Shown here piece by piece: positions 44,032-53,664 of a stretch of DNA of 64,000 nt. The stretch is taken from the NCBI GenBank assembly GCA_016714795.1, contig JADKCA010000003.1:372001-436000 (forward strand), in the 5' to 3' direction. Positions within the stretch are counted from its first letter, which is position 1. Every line of letters starts with the position of its first letter. The DNA is from Sphingomonadales bacterium (GTDB lineage: Bacteria; Pseudomonadota; Alphaproteobacteria; Sphingomonadales; Sphingomonadaceae). The position numbers and the translations under genes are program-made. The notes beneath the pieces are model-generated. The model worked only from the letters and a program-made list of their open reading frames with translations. It did no database searches and was not told the origin of the DNA.

Positions 44032-45603
44032 TCAGTACATCGTTCGGACAATTATCTTAAAAAGATTGCCTTCCGCAGAACCTGTACTGGCGACGAACTG
44101 GATCGCAGATGCGCCGCTACTGGCAACAAAATTCATTCTCAGCGCAGCAACTGAAGGCAGGACGGGGCTTGCATTTACGCCCTCAATAGAAATACCATTC
44201 CTCTCGTTGCTCCAGCATTCGTTACCTTCGATAGAATCGCTATTCGATGCACCTAAAAGTATGCCTGAATCTGCATTATGATGGCACCGATTAACACGAA
44301 TGACCGAACGCGATGGTTTGCCTGGAGTCAATTCGCACCGCGCCAACACAATTCCGGACAATCCATTGTCCCAGCAATCATTGCTTTCAATCGCTTCGCT
44401 GTCCGCTGATAACAGATGGACACCCGCTGCTTGATTATCAAAGCAACGATTACGTCGAATAACCGCACTGGACGGTGCGTGAGGACTCATCTTGGCGCGC
44501 GACAACACAATTCCAGAAGTCGCGTTGCTCCAGCATTCATTGCTCTCGATCGTCTCACTGCTCGATGATACCAGTGCGACGCCCGCGTCGGCATTGTCGT
44601 GGCAACGGTTGCTCCGAATGACCGCCTGTGAAGGTGCCTCGGGACTCAAATCAAACCGCGTCAGCAAAATTCCTGGAAGATTGTTATTCCAGCATTCATT
44701 ATCTTCGATCACTTCGCAAACCGAAGACATCAGAACTATGCCAGCATTCAAATTATCATGGCAGTAGTTGCCACGAATAATAGCCTGTGATGGCACATCG
44801 GGACTTTTATGGTATCGCTCCAGCGAAATTCCAGACAGTTCGTTATGTCGGCACACGTTACCTGCGATCGCTTCGCTGAACGAAGACTTCAGCACAACAC
44901 CACCTCGTCCATTGTCATAGCAATGGTTGGATCGAATTACCGCATCCGAAGGCCTGTTCAGATCGTCTGGATCTGGCTGAAGGTAAATACCGGCCTCATG
45001 ACAATGATGACTTGAGTTACCTTCTATCAAACCTCGACTTGATAATAATGCGATGCCCCAGTAGCCTCCAAAAATATCATTGTTCAGCACTTTCGCGTCG
45101 CTGGACGAGCGAAACACGATCGCTGGCCCACGCCATGCCATTGAATACAAGGCGCAATTCTGAACGAGACACCGGGTAGTCGATTCCAGCAGGATCATCG
45201 ATCCATCGAAATGGCCTGAATCAAGATCTTTCAACCCTCGCCAGGCGGTTAACCTGAGCCCTTCAACTGTCACATCCTCGGCATGGCGAACCTGCAGCGC
45301 AACTTTCCCGGGCGTTTTTGCACTGGCCATCCGCATGGTGAACTGAAGTGAACCCTGATCCCTATACGGCAGCTGAGTGACCCAAGCACCCTGAGTTATT
45401 CCTGATAAATCATCTATGCCACCAGTGAACTCCAGGTTAGCGTCAGCACAGCCACTCAGTGTAACACCGGACTGCACAACAAGCGTTTCGTCGCCGGCAT
45501 AGCGACCCGGCCCGATCAGCACCCGGTCGCCCGGCTGCGCCCGCCTCAGAGCAGCGACAATTCCGGACCAGCCATCGGATTCAGCGACTATGATGTCCGT
45601 CAT
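44032..45603 (-). CDS. Right-handed parallel beta-helix protein with 53-residue repeats
   Basis: A 523-residue protein with no signal peptide. After an N-terminal cap (AQPGDRVLIGPGRYAGDETL, LSGCADANLEFTGG) it forms a pectate-lyase-like beta-helix. The second half is made of five regular 53-residue units of the form PSxAVIRxNxCxDN...GIxLxR...SPxx. N-x-C-W-x-N turns are conserved within each unit. No catalytic motif of polysaccharide lyases is evident. ATG 45603 gives the clean start MTDIIVAESDGW; the upstream extension is inside another gene. It is the fourth gene of the operon and abuts the large two-TM gene. Confidence 0.82.
   Translation of the reverse strand: MTDIIVAESDGWSGIVAALRRAQPGDRVLIGPGRYAGDETLVVQSGVTLSGCADANLEFTGGIDDLSGITQGAWVTQLPYRDQGSLQFTMRMASAKTPGKVALQVRHAEDVTVEGLRLTAWRGLKDLDSGHFDGSMILLESTTRCLVQNCALYSMAWRGPAIVFRSSSDAKVLNNDIFGGYWGIALLSSRGLIEGNSSHHCHEAGIYLQPDPDDLNRPSDAVIRSNHCYDNGRGGVVLKSSFSEAIAGNVCRHNELSGISLERYHKSPDVPSQAIIRGNYCHDNLNAGIVLMSSVCEVIEDNECWNNNLPGILLTRFDLSPEAPSQAVIRSNRCHDNADAGVALVSSSSETIESNECWSNATSGIVLSRAKMSPHAPSSAVIRRNRCFDNQAAGVHLLSADSEAIESNDCWDNGLSGIVLARCELTPGKPSRSVIRVNRCHHNADSGILLGASNSDSIEGNECWSNERNGISIEGVNASPVLPSVAALRMNFVASSGASAIQFVASTGSAEGNLFKIIVRTMY
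44159..44953 (-). repeat. Five tandem 159-bp units in the beta-helix gene
   Basis: Five successive in-frame units of 53 codons, each beginning with the Pro-Ser pair of PSxAVIR and holding two beta-helix turns. The units differ mainly in the loop after the N-x-C motifs, so the DNA repeats are diverged, while the protein period is exact. Confidence 0.8.
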
Positions 45604-45637
45604 TATGGTCTCCAATCGGGCTTTGCCCGCGGCTATT

Positions 45638-46894
45638 TCAGCAACCCCAGGTTTGAGGGTTGAGGCCTGGCGAGGTTGAGGAACCGCCAACCGCAACAAC
45701 ACCCGCATAGAGCGATTTGCACAGAGCAGCATTCGGGTCGGCACTGCTTCCGGGTGATGGCGCAACAGCAGTTTTGGCGATGGCCGCGCCCATTGCAGTT
45801 CTGACACGCGGCGCTGACCAGCGTGAACCATTCCATTCGATCGGCGTGGATACCCGTGCCTCTTTGCTGCGCGTATTCAGTATCTGAGAACCAGCCATAA
45901 CAACGTCGATGCTGGTCTGTGCAATGAGATCACAATTATACGCCGGTGGCTGGGTGCGGGTGCGCTTGCATGCGACATCTCGCACCGAAATCCGATACGA
46001 CTGTGTCATCGCATATTCGCCTGTCCCGAACGACAGCATTGCATCGCCTGTGTCCAGATTCCAGTGCTCGTTGAAACCTGATCGATCACCAGGCCGCGTC
46101 GTCATCTCGCTAATCGCGCGCGCGAAGGTGAGACTTGTCATCGTTTGACCGACTTCACGAAACTCGGTCATGATGGCCCTGAGCACCAGTTTTTGATCCG
46201 GCGTCGCTTCGGCAGAAAGTTGCCGACGTTCCTCGGCATTTGCGGCCGCCCAACGCGCGCGCTCCTCCGCCTCCCGTTGCGCACGGCCAGCCTCCCAGCG
46301 CGCTTCGGCTTCGGCGGCAGCCTGTGCCAGAAGCTGCCTCTCTCGTTGCAGCGCCGCCTCGCGTTCGGAGGATCTACCGAGTTTGGCCAGCGCATTCGCC
46401 AACCTGCCAGACGATAGCGTGCGGATATAGAGCCGCCGTCTGGGGTCGGTCTCGCTCAAGTTTGGATCCGCAAGAGAATAGTGATCAACATTTCTGCGGA
46501 AGCCGTCTTCCAGTGCCGCAGCAGCTGAATTTACCGTGGCCAGATCAATCTGAATCTGGCGGCTGCATTCACCGATACGGTCTACAAGTGATTCCACGTC
46601 AAGGAGACGCATTGCGACTTCAGCGGAGTTGCCCCACGAAGCGATCCCTTCCGCCAATGAACGGTCATAGGCTTTCAGCGCCTCCGGCAATCGCGCGCTG
46701 CCGGTCGCTAGGTTCACAGCCTGCCCTTTCTCCAGCGCTGCAGACAAGCCTGGCATCGCTCGCAAAGCTTGCACCCGGACGAAGCAACCATTGCGAGCAG
46801 CCGGACCTGCGACCTGAGCCAGACTTTGATACGGTAGCAAAATCAAGATTGCGGTCGACGCAAGCAATACCTTCATCGTGCGCCGTGCAGCCAT
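45638..46894 (-). CDS. Secreted protein of unknown function with conserved C-terminal tail
   Basis: A 418-residue exported protein with a signal peptide (MKVLLASTAILILLPYQSLA). Residues about 175-230 form a charged, probably coiled-coil stretch (REAALQRERQLLAQAAAEAE, EERARWAAANAEERRQ). The C-terminal domain has the pattern WNGSRWSAPRVR and ends in LCxxLxAGVxAxGGSSTS...TWGC. The same domain and tail end the protein encoded at 47452, so the two are paralogous there. The start is set at ATG 46894, overlapping the TonB-C stop as TGATG. I know no family for it. Confidence 0.72.
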   Translation of the reverse strand: MAARRTMKVLLASTAILILLPYQSLAQVAGPAARNGCFVRVQALRAMPGLSAALEKGQAVNLATGSARLPEALKAYDRSLAEGIASWGNSAEVAMRLLDVESLVDRIGECSRQIQIDLATVNSAAAALEDGFRRNVDHYSLADPNLSETDPRRRLYIRTLSSGRLANALAKLGRSSEREAALQRERQLLAQAAAEAEARWEAGRAQREAEERARWAAANAEERRQLSAEATPDQKLVLRAIMTEFREVGQTMTSLTFARAISEMTTRPGDRSGFNEHWNLDTGDAMLSFGTGEYAMTQSYRISVRDVACKRTRTQPPAYNCDLIAQTSIDVVMAGSQILNTRSKEARVSTPIEWNGSRWSAPRVRTAMGAAIAKTAVAPSPGSSADPNAALCKSLYAGVVAVGGSSTSPGLNPQTWGC

Positions 46895-47298
46895 CACCTA
46901 ACCCGCCACCGAGTATAGGTTTCGAACTCGCCGACCACAGGCTTGCAATTCTGCATCGCCGGGAGAAAACGCGCGCGCCTCATGATAGACTCGATGGCAG
47001 CCCTGTTCAGGGCTTCAGAAGCAGCACGCTGGGTCACTTCTACGTCCATGGCCCGCCCGTCGAGTCCGACCGTTATTGCGACCCCTACATCTCCCTCCTC
47101 CTCATTTCGCAACGCGCTGCTTGGATATGCATCCATCACCCACTGCTGCTGGCTACCCCTCACGACCGGCGGTTGATAGCCGCCAGTGCAACGCTGCAGC
47201 GCCACGGAGCCCGCACCAGGCGCAGTTTGGGCCAAACTGGGGGTCAAAGGCGTCACAGCAATCAAGAAGCTCGCTGAAAAACGGATTATTCGATTCAT
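46894..47298 (-). CDS. Periplasmic TonB-C-like domain protein
   Basis: A 134-residue exported protein: signal peptide (RIIRFSASFLIAVTPLTPSLA) followed by one TonB C-terminal-type domain (GDVGVAITVGLDGRAMDVEV, RRARFLPAMQNCKP). ATG 47298 has GAGAGG seven bases upstream; the longer open frame is not used. It lacks an anchor helix, so it is not an energizing TonB. It sits between the two paralogous secreted proteins and overlaps the next gene, implying a joint role in the periplasm or cell surface. Confidence 0.78.
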   Translation of the reverse strand: MNRIIRFSASFLIAVTPLTPSLAQTAPGAGSVALQRCTGGYQPPVVRGSQQQWVMDAYPSSALRNEEEGDVGVAITVGLDGRAMDVEVTQRAASEALNRAAIESIMRRARFLPAMQNCKPVVGEFETYTRWRVR

Positions 47299-47451
47299 GT
47301 CACCTCTCGGGATCAGGTTGCAATGCTGAGTGCACTCAACCGCTTCTTCATAGATTCTACACATTTGCTCTGACTTCGAGCAAGATTTTACGTGGCCTGA
47401 GCCATGCAGAACCGCTTAAAAATGATGGCCTTTGAATAGCCAATTGCGTGG

Positions 47452-49128
47452 TCAACACATCCACGAATTTGGTGATAGCGCGGTGCTAGTCGATGAGCCG
47501 CCGGCCGCAATCACCCCCGCGCCAAGCGCACGACACAAATTGTCGTGAGAATTCTGCGACGGGTTTGCTCCCGCTGTCGCCGGGCGAAGGCCGCTGATCA
47601 TATCACCGCGAATGGCAGGTGCAGTCCAATGGCTGCCATCCCATTCGAAGCGATAACGCTTGCGCGTGCTGCCTGGGGTGCTGGCACCAAATTGAAGATT
47701 GGCCCATTGCATGGAAATGCTGCCGCCGACGTTGAACGTACAATCAAACGAGGGAACTCTCGCTGCAGCAACGCGGGTGCAGGCCAAGCTTGAAATATTT
47801 ACGCGGATCCACTGAGCGTAATAACCGAAGCCCTGCCCGTTCGAGCTGATCGATACGGAACCGTCATATTCGTCCCACACCGTGGAAGGCCGGGCCCCGA
47901 ACGCATCGAGTACCTGAAAATAGTAATTGGTCTGATCATTTGCGGCGCGCATTTCGCGAATAAACACTGCGGTGACATTGGCGAGGCTAGGCGCGCGCGT
48001 GGCTACCTCGTTAAATGGGCCGCGCTCGGCGCGCCGCTCAATTTCTCGCTGCAATGGCTCGGCCAGCCGCTCGCGCTCTGACGAGGGAACGCCTGACATG
48101 CGCTCGGCCTTGTCGAGCCAAGCGATAGCTTCCTCAGGCGCGATCCGCAAGCCGTTGTCCCCGGCCTGCACCGCGCGAATCAATGGCCCGCCTCCCGGAT
48201 GCCAGCCGTACGTGACCGCCTGTCGCCACAGCTGGCGCACCTGTTCGGGATCGGTCACAAATTTGAGGGCAGATATCGCTGCCCGGCCCGACGAGGGCGC
48301 AAGGCGGACAAGCTGCTGCCCGGCCCAGCGCTCCACGGCATAATATTCCCGCACGCCATAGGCTTGGTTGAACGGTCCGAAATCCTTGTAGGAATCGAAC
48401 GCAAGTGCCAAATCTACTTGAGCAGGCACCACACCTGCTTGTGCTGCGCGCACAAAATTGTCTGTCATGCTACCATTGTCGCGATCGCCGGCGGCAAACC
48501 AGGCCCGCGGATTGCGGCTTCGGCCCATTTGACGAACCAAGCTGCGCACGCCGGAAACCCACAAAAGGTCTTCTGGGCTGCTTGCCGAGGATCGCCCCTG
48601 TTCGTCACTATTGCCATACTCGCGGCGGATTGCGGTCTCGATCCCTAGTGCCAGTTGCCCGATTGGACCTTGAGTGCGATAGACTGAGCAAATGTTTTTG
48701 TCGGCAAGGCATTCCTGCCGGAGCCTCACAAGCGGGCCTGGCATGCCGCCCAACATTGGTCGGGTCTGCGACTGATTATCAAGAAACGATTCGTCCCAGC
48801 CCGCAAACGCAAAGCGGTTTTCCCGCGGGCAATTCACGTAGCTCATCATGATGATTTGCGCCGACTCGTCACCCGCGCGCGCTGCCGTGATGATCGCCGC
48901 ATAGTTGTTCGCAAAATCGGCGCGGGTCAGAATTTCCCAGCATTCCAAACGCGGCCATTCATCGGCAGAAATGCCCCAAGCATCGGCATAAGAATATTGC
49001 ATCCCTTGCGAAGGAACAACTCGTGCAACAGATTGCTGACTTGGTATCTGAGCCAGCAGAGGCTGTCCGACCATCGCAACAGAAACTGCTGCCGCGACCA
49101 CCGGAAAGGAGCCAGAAAATCGCTTCAT
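47452..49128 (-). CDS. Secreted protein of unknown function, Sel1/TPR-like middle, shared C-terminal tail
   Basis: A 558-residue exported protein with a signal peptide (FPVVAAAVSVAMVGQPLLAQ) and AGGAG six bases before ATG 49128. The middle is helical with short repeats such as FVRAAQAGVVPAQVDLALAF that recall Sel1 or TPR units. The C-terminal part (CTFNVGGSISMQW, FEWDGSHWTAP) and the last residues, LCRALGAGVIAAGGSSTS followed by SWMC, match the tail of the protein at 45638. It is the first gene of the five-gene operon, 153 bases ahead of the TonB-C gene. No known family is recognised. Confidence 0.72.
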   Translation of the reverse strand: MKRFSGSFPVVAAAVSVAMVGQPLLAQIPSQQSVARVVPSQGMQYSYADAWGISADEWPRLECWEILTRADFANNYAAIITAARAGDESAQIIMMSYVNCPRENRFAFAGWDESFLDNQSQTRPMLGGMPGPLVRLRQECLADKNICSVYRTQGPIGQLALGIETAIRREYGNSDEQGRSSASSPEDLLWVSGVRSLVRQMGRSRNPRAWFAAGDRDNGSMTDNFVRAAQAGVVPAQVDLALAFDSYKDFGPFNQAYGVREYYAVERWAGQQLVRLAPSSGRAAISALKFVTDPEQVRQLWRQAVTYGWHPGGGPLIRAVQAGDNGLRIAPEEAIAWLDKAERMSGVPSSERERLAEPLQREIERRAERGPFNEVATRAPSLANVTAVFIREMRAANDQTNYYFQVLDAFGARPSTVWDEYDGSVSISSNGQGFGYYAQWIRVNISSLACTRVAAARVPSFDCTFNVGGSISMQWANLQFGASTPGSTRKRYRFEWDGSHWTAPAIRGDMISGLRPATAGANPSQNSHDNLCRALGAGVIAAGGSSTSTALSPNSWMC

Positions 49129-49267
49129 TCCATTCTCCTGAGTATATGCTTATGTCGTAGCGTAGCAAGTTTTTCTACAACCATAGTTGGCAATCAGCAA
49201 TAATTTTGCCTTTGGTACCGTATTGATCGCGACTGAAAATTGAGCGAGACAAGTTCATATCCTGCTG

Positions 49268-49591
49268 TCAGTGATCGTGCTCGTACTGCCGGTTGAATGC
49301 CCGCTTCCCCTTCCGCTTCCACAGCACCAGCGCTTGTTCCCGCTCCTCGCCGCGCAGCTTGGCCGCCACAGTGAGGAACGCGCCGTAGAGCGTGGCGCGA
49401 TCATCGTCGGCGAGTTCGACCAGCCCGGCCTTCACGACCAGGCCGCCCAGTTCGATCAGTTGCCGCGTGCGTTCGCGCCGCTTGACCTGCCATTCGCGCA
49501 TGTCGGTTCGCGCCTTTCGTGCCTCAAGCCGATGCCGCGCCGCCGTCAAGCGGGAGAGTGCCATCCGGCTGGCGTTCAGTTCCCTCGCCAC
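49268..49591 (-). CDS. traD: Conjugal transfer protein TraD (small)
   Basis: A 107-residue protein of the small TraD family found beside oriT in Ti-like and sphingomonad mobilization regions: RRERTRQLIELGGLVVKAGL, then ELADDDRATLYGAFL, then the LWKRKGKRAF end. GTG 49591 lies inside the upstream traC-like gene; ATG 49564 is an alternative start. It probably assists relaxosome assembly. A second copy of the module at 57474 carries the paralogue. Confidence 0.82.
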   Translation of the reverse strand: MARELNASRMALSRLTAARHRLEARKARTDMREWQVKRRERTRQLIELGGLVVKAGLVELADDDRATLYGAFLTVAAKLRGEEREQALVLWKRKGKRAFNRQYEHDH

Positions 49592-49829
49592 GTTTGCGCG
49601 CCTTGCTTTGAAAGAACGCAGCTCCGCGTTTGCGCCAGCTCTCCTTCTTTGCAGTATCAGTAGTTTCAGCGATCAAGAGCAGCGCACCGGCCAGCGTTTC
49701 GGCGTCGGTGGCATCGGCCCCGGTGGCGATCACCAGTTCGCCAAGCTGCTGCACGCGGCGTTCCTTCAGTTGCTTCGCCTTGTCGGCGAGCGCCTTCAGT
49801 TCCGAATCAAAGTCGCGGGGTTTGCGCAT
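49524..49829 (-). CDS. TraC-like conjugal transfer protein
   Basis: A 101-residue basic protein starting MRKPRDFDSELKALADKAKQ, with LGELVIATGADATDAETLAG in the middle and WRKRGAAFF near the end. It matches the small TraC/TraD-type accessory proteins encoded next to oriT. ATG 49829 has GGAGAA seven bases ahead. It overlaps traD and faces away from traA across oriT, the standard layout for this relaxase class. Confidence 0.8.
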   Translation of the reverse strand: MRKPRDFDSELKALADKAKQLKERRVQQLGELVIATGADATDAETLAGALLLIAETTDTAKKESWRKRGAAFFQSKARKRGEGTERQPDGTLPLDGGAASA

Positions 49830-49920
49830 CGAAGTTCTCCATTGAGAGGTGATGCGCCGATGATAATATCGGATTGGGTTCAATGCTGTAGAGTCGTCGA
49901 GACGGCTTGATACTGAATAG

Positions 49921-49980
49921 TCCCGAGCAGGATTTTATCATGGGAGGGCGCGCTTATACGTCGTGCCGACGTGGCGCTTA
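49921..49980 (-). other. oriT: Origin of transfer (oriT), copy 1
   Basis: Read on the minus strand, a perfect inverted repeat ACGTCG-GCA-CGACGT is followed immediately by ATAAGCGCGCCCT, close to the nic region (TAAGTGCGCCCT) of the RSF1010/Ti TraA class of relaxases. It lies between the divergent traA and traC-like genes, exactly as expected. The second transfer module carries almost the same sequence at 56984-57039. Confidence 0.82.
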
Positions 49981-50001
49981 TGGCGTAGATGGATTGCCGT
50001 C

Positions 50002-52886
50002 ATGGCGATCTTCCACCTCTCCGTTAAAGTCATCAGCCGGTCGAGCGGGCGCAGCGCTGTGGCGGCAGCGGCCTATCGTGGGGCCGAACGACTGCACGAC
50101 GACCGGCTCGACCGCGACCATGATTTCACCAACAAGGACGGAGTCGTCCATTCCGAAATAATGTTGCCGGAAGGTGCGCCGGAGGAATTCGGCGACCGCG
50201 AGAATCTGTGGAATGCGGTTGAGGCCGCCGAGAAGCGCAAGGACGCGCAGCTCTCCCGCGAGATCGAATTCGCCATTCCGCGCGAGCTGACCAGGGAACA
50301 GGGCATAGAGCTGGCGCGCGAATTTGCTGAGGCCGAGTTCGTGGAAAAGGGCATGATCGCCGACCTCAATGTCCATTGGGATATCGGCGCGGATGGCCAG
50401 CCCAAACCCCACGCCCATGTCATGCTGACCATGCGCGAAGTCGGCAAAATGGGTTCGGCGCGAAGGTGCGCGACTGGAACAAGGCCGAGCTGGTCGAGCA
50501 GTGGCGCGAGCGCTGGGCTGATCATGTCAACGAGCGGCTGGCCGAACTCGATATCGACGCGCGCGTCGATCACCGCAGCTTGGCGGCGCAGGGCATCGCG
50601 CTGGAGCCGCAAGACAAGATCGGCCCCGCCGCATCGCGCATGGGCGAGCGCGGGCTTGAAGTCGAACGGATCGAAGAACACCGCGCCGTCGCGCAGCGCA
50701 ATGGTGAGCGGATCATCGGCAATCCCAAGGTCGCCCTAGACGCGATCACGCACAGCCAAGCCACGTTCACGGGCCGTGACCTGGCGATGTTCGTGCACCG
50801 GCACAGCGACGGGAAAGAGCAGTTCGATCTGGCGATGAACGCGGTGCGCGGCTCGCCTGATATGATTGCGCTGGGCAAGGACGGACGCGGCGAGGACCGG
50901 TTCACCTCGCGCGCCATGATCGAAACCGAACAGCGGCTGCAACGCGCATCGGAATTGATGGCGGAGCGCGAGCGGAATGGCGTCGATCAGAAAGGCCGGG
51001 AAGGAGCGCTGGCGCGCGCCGAGACACGCGGCCTGATCCTCTCCGGCGAGCAGCGCGCAGCATTCGAGCATGTGACCGATGGGCGCGGCCTTAGCGTTGT
51101 CGTCGGCTATGCCGGGACCGGCAAGAGCGCGATGCTGGGCGTTGCCCGCGAGGCATGGGAGAGCGCGGGCTATACCGTTCGCGGTGCGGCGCTGTCCGGG
51201 ATTGCCGCCGAGGGGCTGGAGCACGGTTCAGGCATTGCATCGCGCACCATCGCGAGCCTTGAACATCAGTGGGGCCAAGGCCGCGAATTGCTCACCGCGC
51301 GCGACGTGTTGGTCATCGACGAAGCGGGTATGGTCGGCACGCGCCAGATGGAGCGCGTGCTGTCCCATGCCGCCGATGCAGGCGCGAAAGTTGTCCTGGT
51401 CGGCGACCAGCAGCAGCTTCAGGCCATCGAAGCGGGCGCAGCGTTTCGCGCGATCCACGAACGGCATGGCGGCGTCGAAATCAGCGAGGTGCGCCGCCAG
51501 CACGAAAGCTGGCAGCAGGACGCTACCCGGCACCTTGCTAACGGGCGCACCGGTCTTGCCATTCAGTCCTATGGCGAACGCGGCATGATCCACGCAGCCG
51601 AGACGCGAGAAGCTGCACGCGGCGAGCTGATCGAGCGCTGGGATCGGGACCGGCAGGCCAGCCCCGGCGATACGCGCATCATCCTCACCCATACCAACGA
51701 CGAAGTGCGCGAGCTCAATGACGCCGCGCGCGGGCGGCTGCGTGACGCGGGCGAACTGGGCATGGACGTGACCATCCGCACAACACGCGGAGAGCGCCAG
51801 TTCGCCAGCGGCGACCGCATCATGTTCCTGCGCAATGAGCGCGGGCTGGGCGTCAAGAACGGCACCTTGGGCACGGTCGAGCGGATTAGCGTGCAAAGCA
51901 TGGCCGTGCGCACCGACGATGGCCGCAGCGTCGCCTTTGACACCAAACACTATGCCCACATCGATCATGGCTATGCCGCCACGATCCACAAGGCGCAGGG
52001 CATGACGGTGGACCGCACCCATGTGCTCGCCACGCCGGGGATGGACAGCCACGGGGCCTATGTCGGCCTGTCGCGCCACCGCGACGGCGTGGACCTGCAT
52101 TATGGCCGCGACGACTTCGCCGATCAGTCGAAACTCGTCCGAACGCTAAGCCGCGAGCGCGGGAAGGACATGGCGAGCGACTACAAGCCCGAGCAACAGT
52201 TTGCCGAACGGCGCGGCATCACCTTCCGCGAGCGTATCGTGGAGATTGCCCGCCAGTTGCCGGAGCGAGCGAAATCCATCTTCGCCGGATTCCGCCCGCA
52301 GGCCCAGAAACTCGAAGCCCTGCCTACCGACCAGGCTGGCCTGTCCGATCAGCGTCGGGCGGTCGAACGCTACGCGCGTGCCGCCGCTGACATTGGCCAG
52401 ATGCGCGAACAGGGATTGCCAGTCCTGCCACACCAGCGCGACGTGCTGGAGAAGGCCGGAAAGGCGCTCGACGCGATCCGGCCCCATGGCACAGCCGATC
52501 TCGCCAGCGCCTTGCAGCGCCAGCCCTCGCTGGCCCGTGAGGCCGCCGATGGCCGCAGCCAGGGCGCAATCCGCGCCATGCAGCTTGAAGCCGAAATCCG
52601 CGTCGATCCGGCGCAGCGCGCCGACCGGTTCGTCAATGACTGGCAGCGGCTGGGGCGGCTTCGGGAAACGATGCAGCAGCGCGGCGACACGAACGGAGCA
52701 CGCCAGGTCTCCAGCCGTATGGTCGACATGACGAAGGGCCTGGAGCGCGACGCGCAGGTCGAATCTCTGGTGCGCGGACGGGCGCACGAACTTGGCGTCA
52801 AACCAGAACTCGGTCGCGATCTGGCCCGCGACCTTGCCGCTTCCGTGTCGATGGAACGTGGCCGGTCAATCGGAATGGGCCTGTAG
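50002..52886 (+). pseudogene. traA: TraA relaxase/helicase, interrupted by one frameshift
   Basis: MobQ/TraA-type relaxase fused to a RecD-like helicase, about 961 residues when restored. The relaxase part starts at ATG 50002 (MAIFHLSVKVISRSSGR, catalytic Tyr in AAAYRG, His triad in HWDIGADGQPKPHAHVMLTM). The frame is lost at the A4 run 50446-50449: restoring one A gives EVGKNGFGAKVRDWNK, matching the paralogue at 54082. The rest carries Walker A (GYAGTGKSAM), Walker B (VLVIDEAGMVG) and VGDQQQLQAIEAG and reads through to 52886. With the added base the length is an exact codon multiple, so only one lesion exists. It may be a recent mutation or a base-call error. Confidence 0.88.
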
Positions 52887-52896
52887 GAGAAACGAA

Positions 52897-53664
52897 ATGG
52901 AAAATGCGCAAGCCGATGACGTCGAACTGGAACTGGACCTTGAGCCGGAACCCGATCCTCCGGCCCAGGAGGCCGCAAGCGATCCCGCCGCCGAAGCGTT
53001 CGCTCGCCTTGAAGGCGAGCTGGCCCTGATGCGCCGCGCCGTGCAGCACCTTGCCGCCGAGCGCGCGGACATTGTGATACCCGACTACGGCACGACGCTG
53101 ACAGACATGGCCAAGCGATTGGGTGCAATCTCACGCGGCATCAACACCATCGCCGACCACCCTGCTATGCAGTTGACGCCCGATAGCCTTGGGGCGCGCA
53201 TTGAAGCCGTGGCGGAATCGGCGCGGCGATCAGATCACGACAGAATCAAGCAGGCGCGAACGGACCTGAATCATGCGATACAGGACTTGCACGCTATCAC
53301 TGCTCAGGCGCGAACGGCAGGCGAGCAGCGACAGCAACTCTTCCAGGTGGCAGGTGGCTGTATGCTCGCCGGGATATTCCTCTGGTCATTCCTTCCCGGC
53401 ACCATCGCACGCGCCATGCCGGATAGCTGGAACTGGCCGGAGCGCATCGCTACCCGGATGGTTGGCGCATCTTCGATATGGGACGCGGGAGCACGGATGA
53501 TGCAGGCTGGTGATCCACAGGCATGGAACGCGCTGCTTCATGCCGCCGACATCCAGCGCGATAACCGGGAAGCTATTGAGGCTTGCAGGAAGTCCGCCAC
53601 AACGTCGCGACAGCCCGTCCGCTGCACGGTCAGGATTCGTCCAGACAGAAAAGAACGAAACTGA
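52897..53664 (+). CDS. DUF6118-like accessory protein of the transfer module
   Basis: A 255-residue protein starting 10 bases after traA at ATG 52897, with GGAGA six bases ahead. The N-terminus is very acidic (VELELDLEPEPDPPAQE), followed by helical sequence (FARLEGELALMRRAVQHLAA) and one membrane segment near residue 157-175 (VAGGCMLAGIFLWSFLPG). In sphingomonad plasmids a DUF6118 gene often follows traA. Its role in transfer is unknown. The second traA at 54082 lacks this partner. Confidence 0.75.
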   Translation: MENAQADDVELELDLEPEPDPPAQEAASDPAAEAFARLEGELALMRRAVQHLAAERADIVIPDYGTTLTDMAKRLGAISRGINTIADHPAMQLTPDSLGARIEAVAESARRSDHDRIKQARTDLNHAIQDLHAITAQARTAGEQRQQLFQVAGGCMLAGIFLWSFLPGTIARAMPDSWNWPERIATRMVGASSIWDAGARMMQAGDPQAWNALLHAADIQRDNREAIEACRKSATTSRQPVRCTVRIRPDRKERN

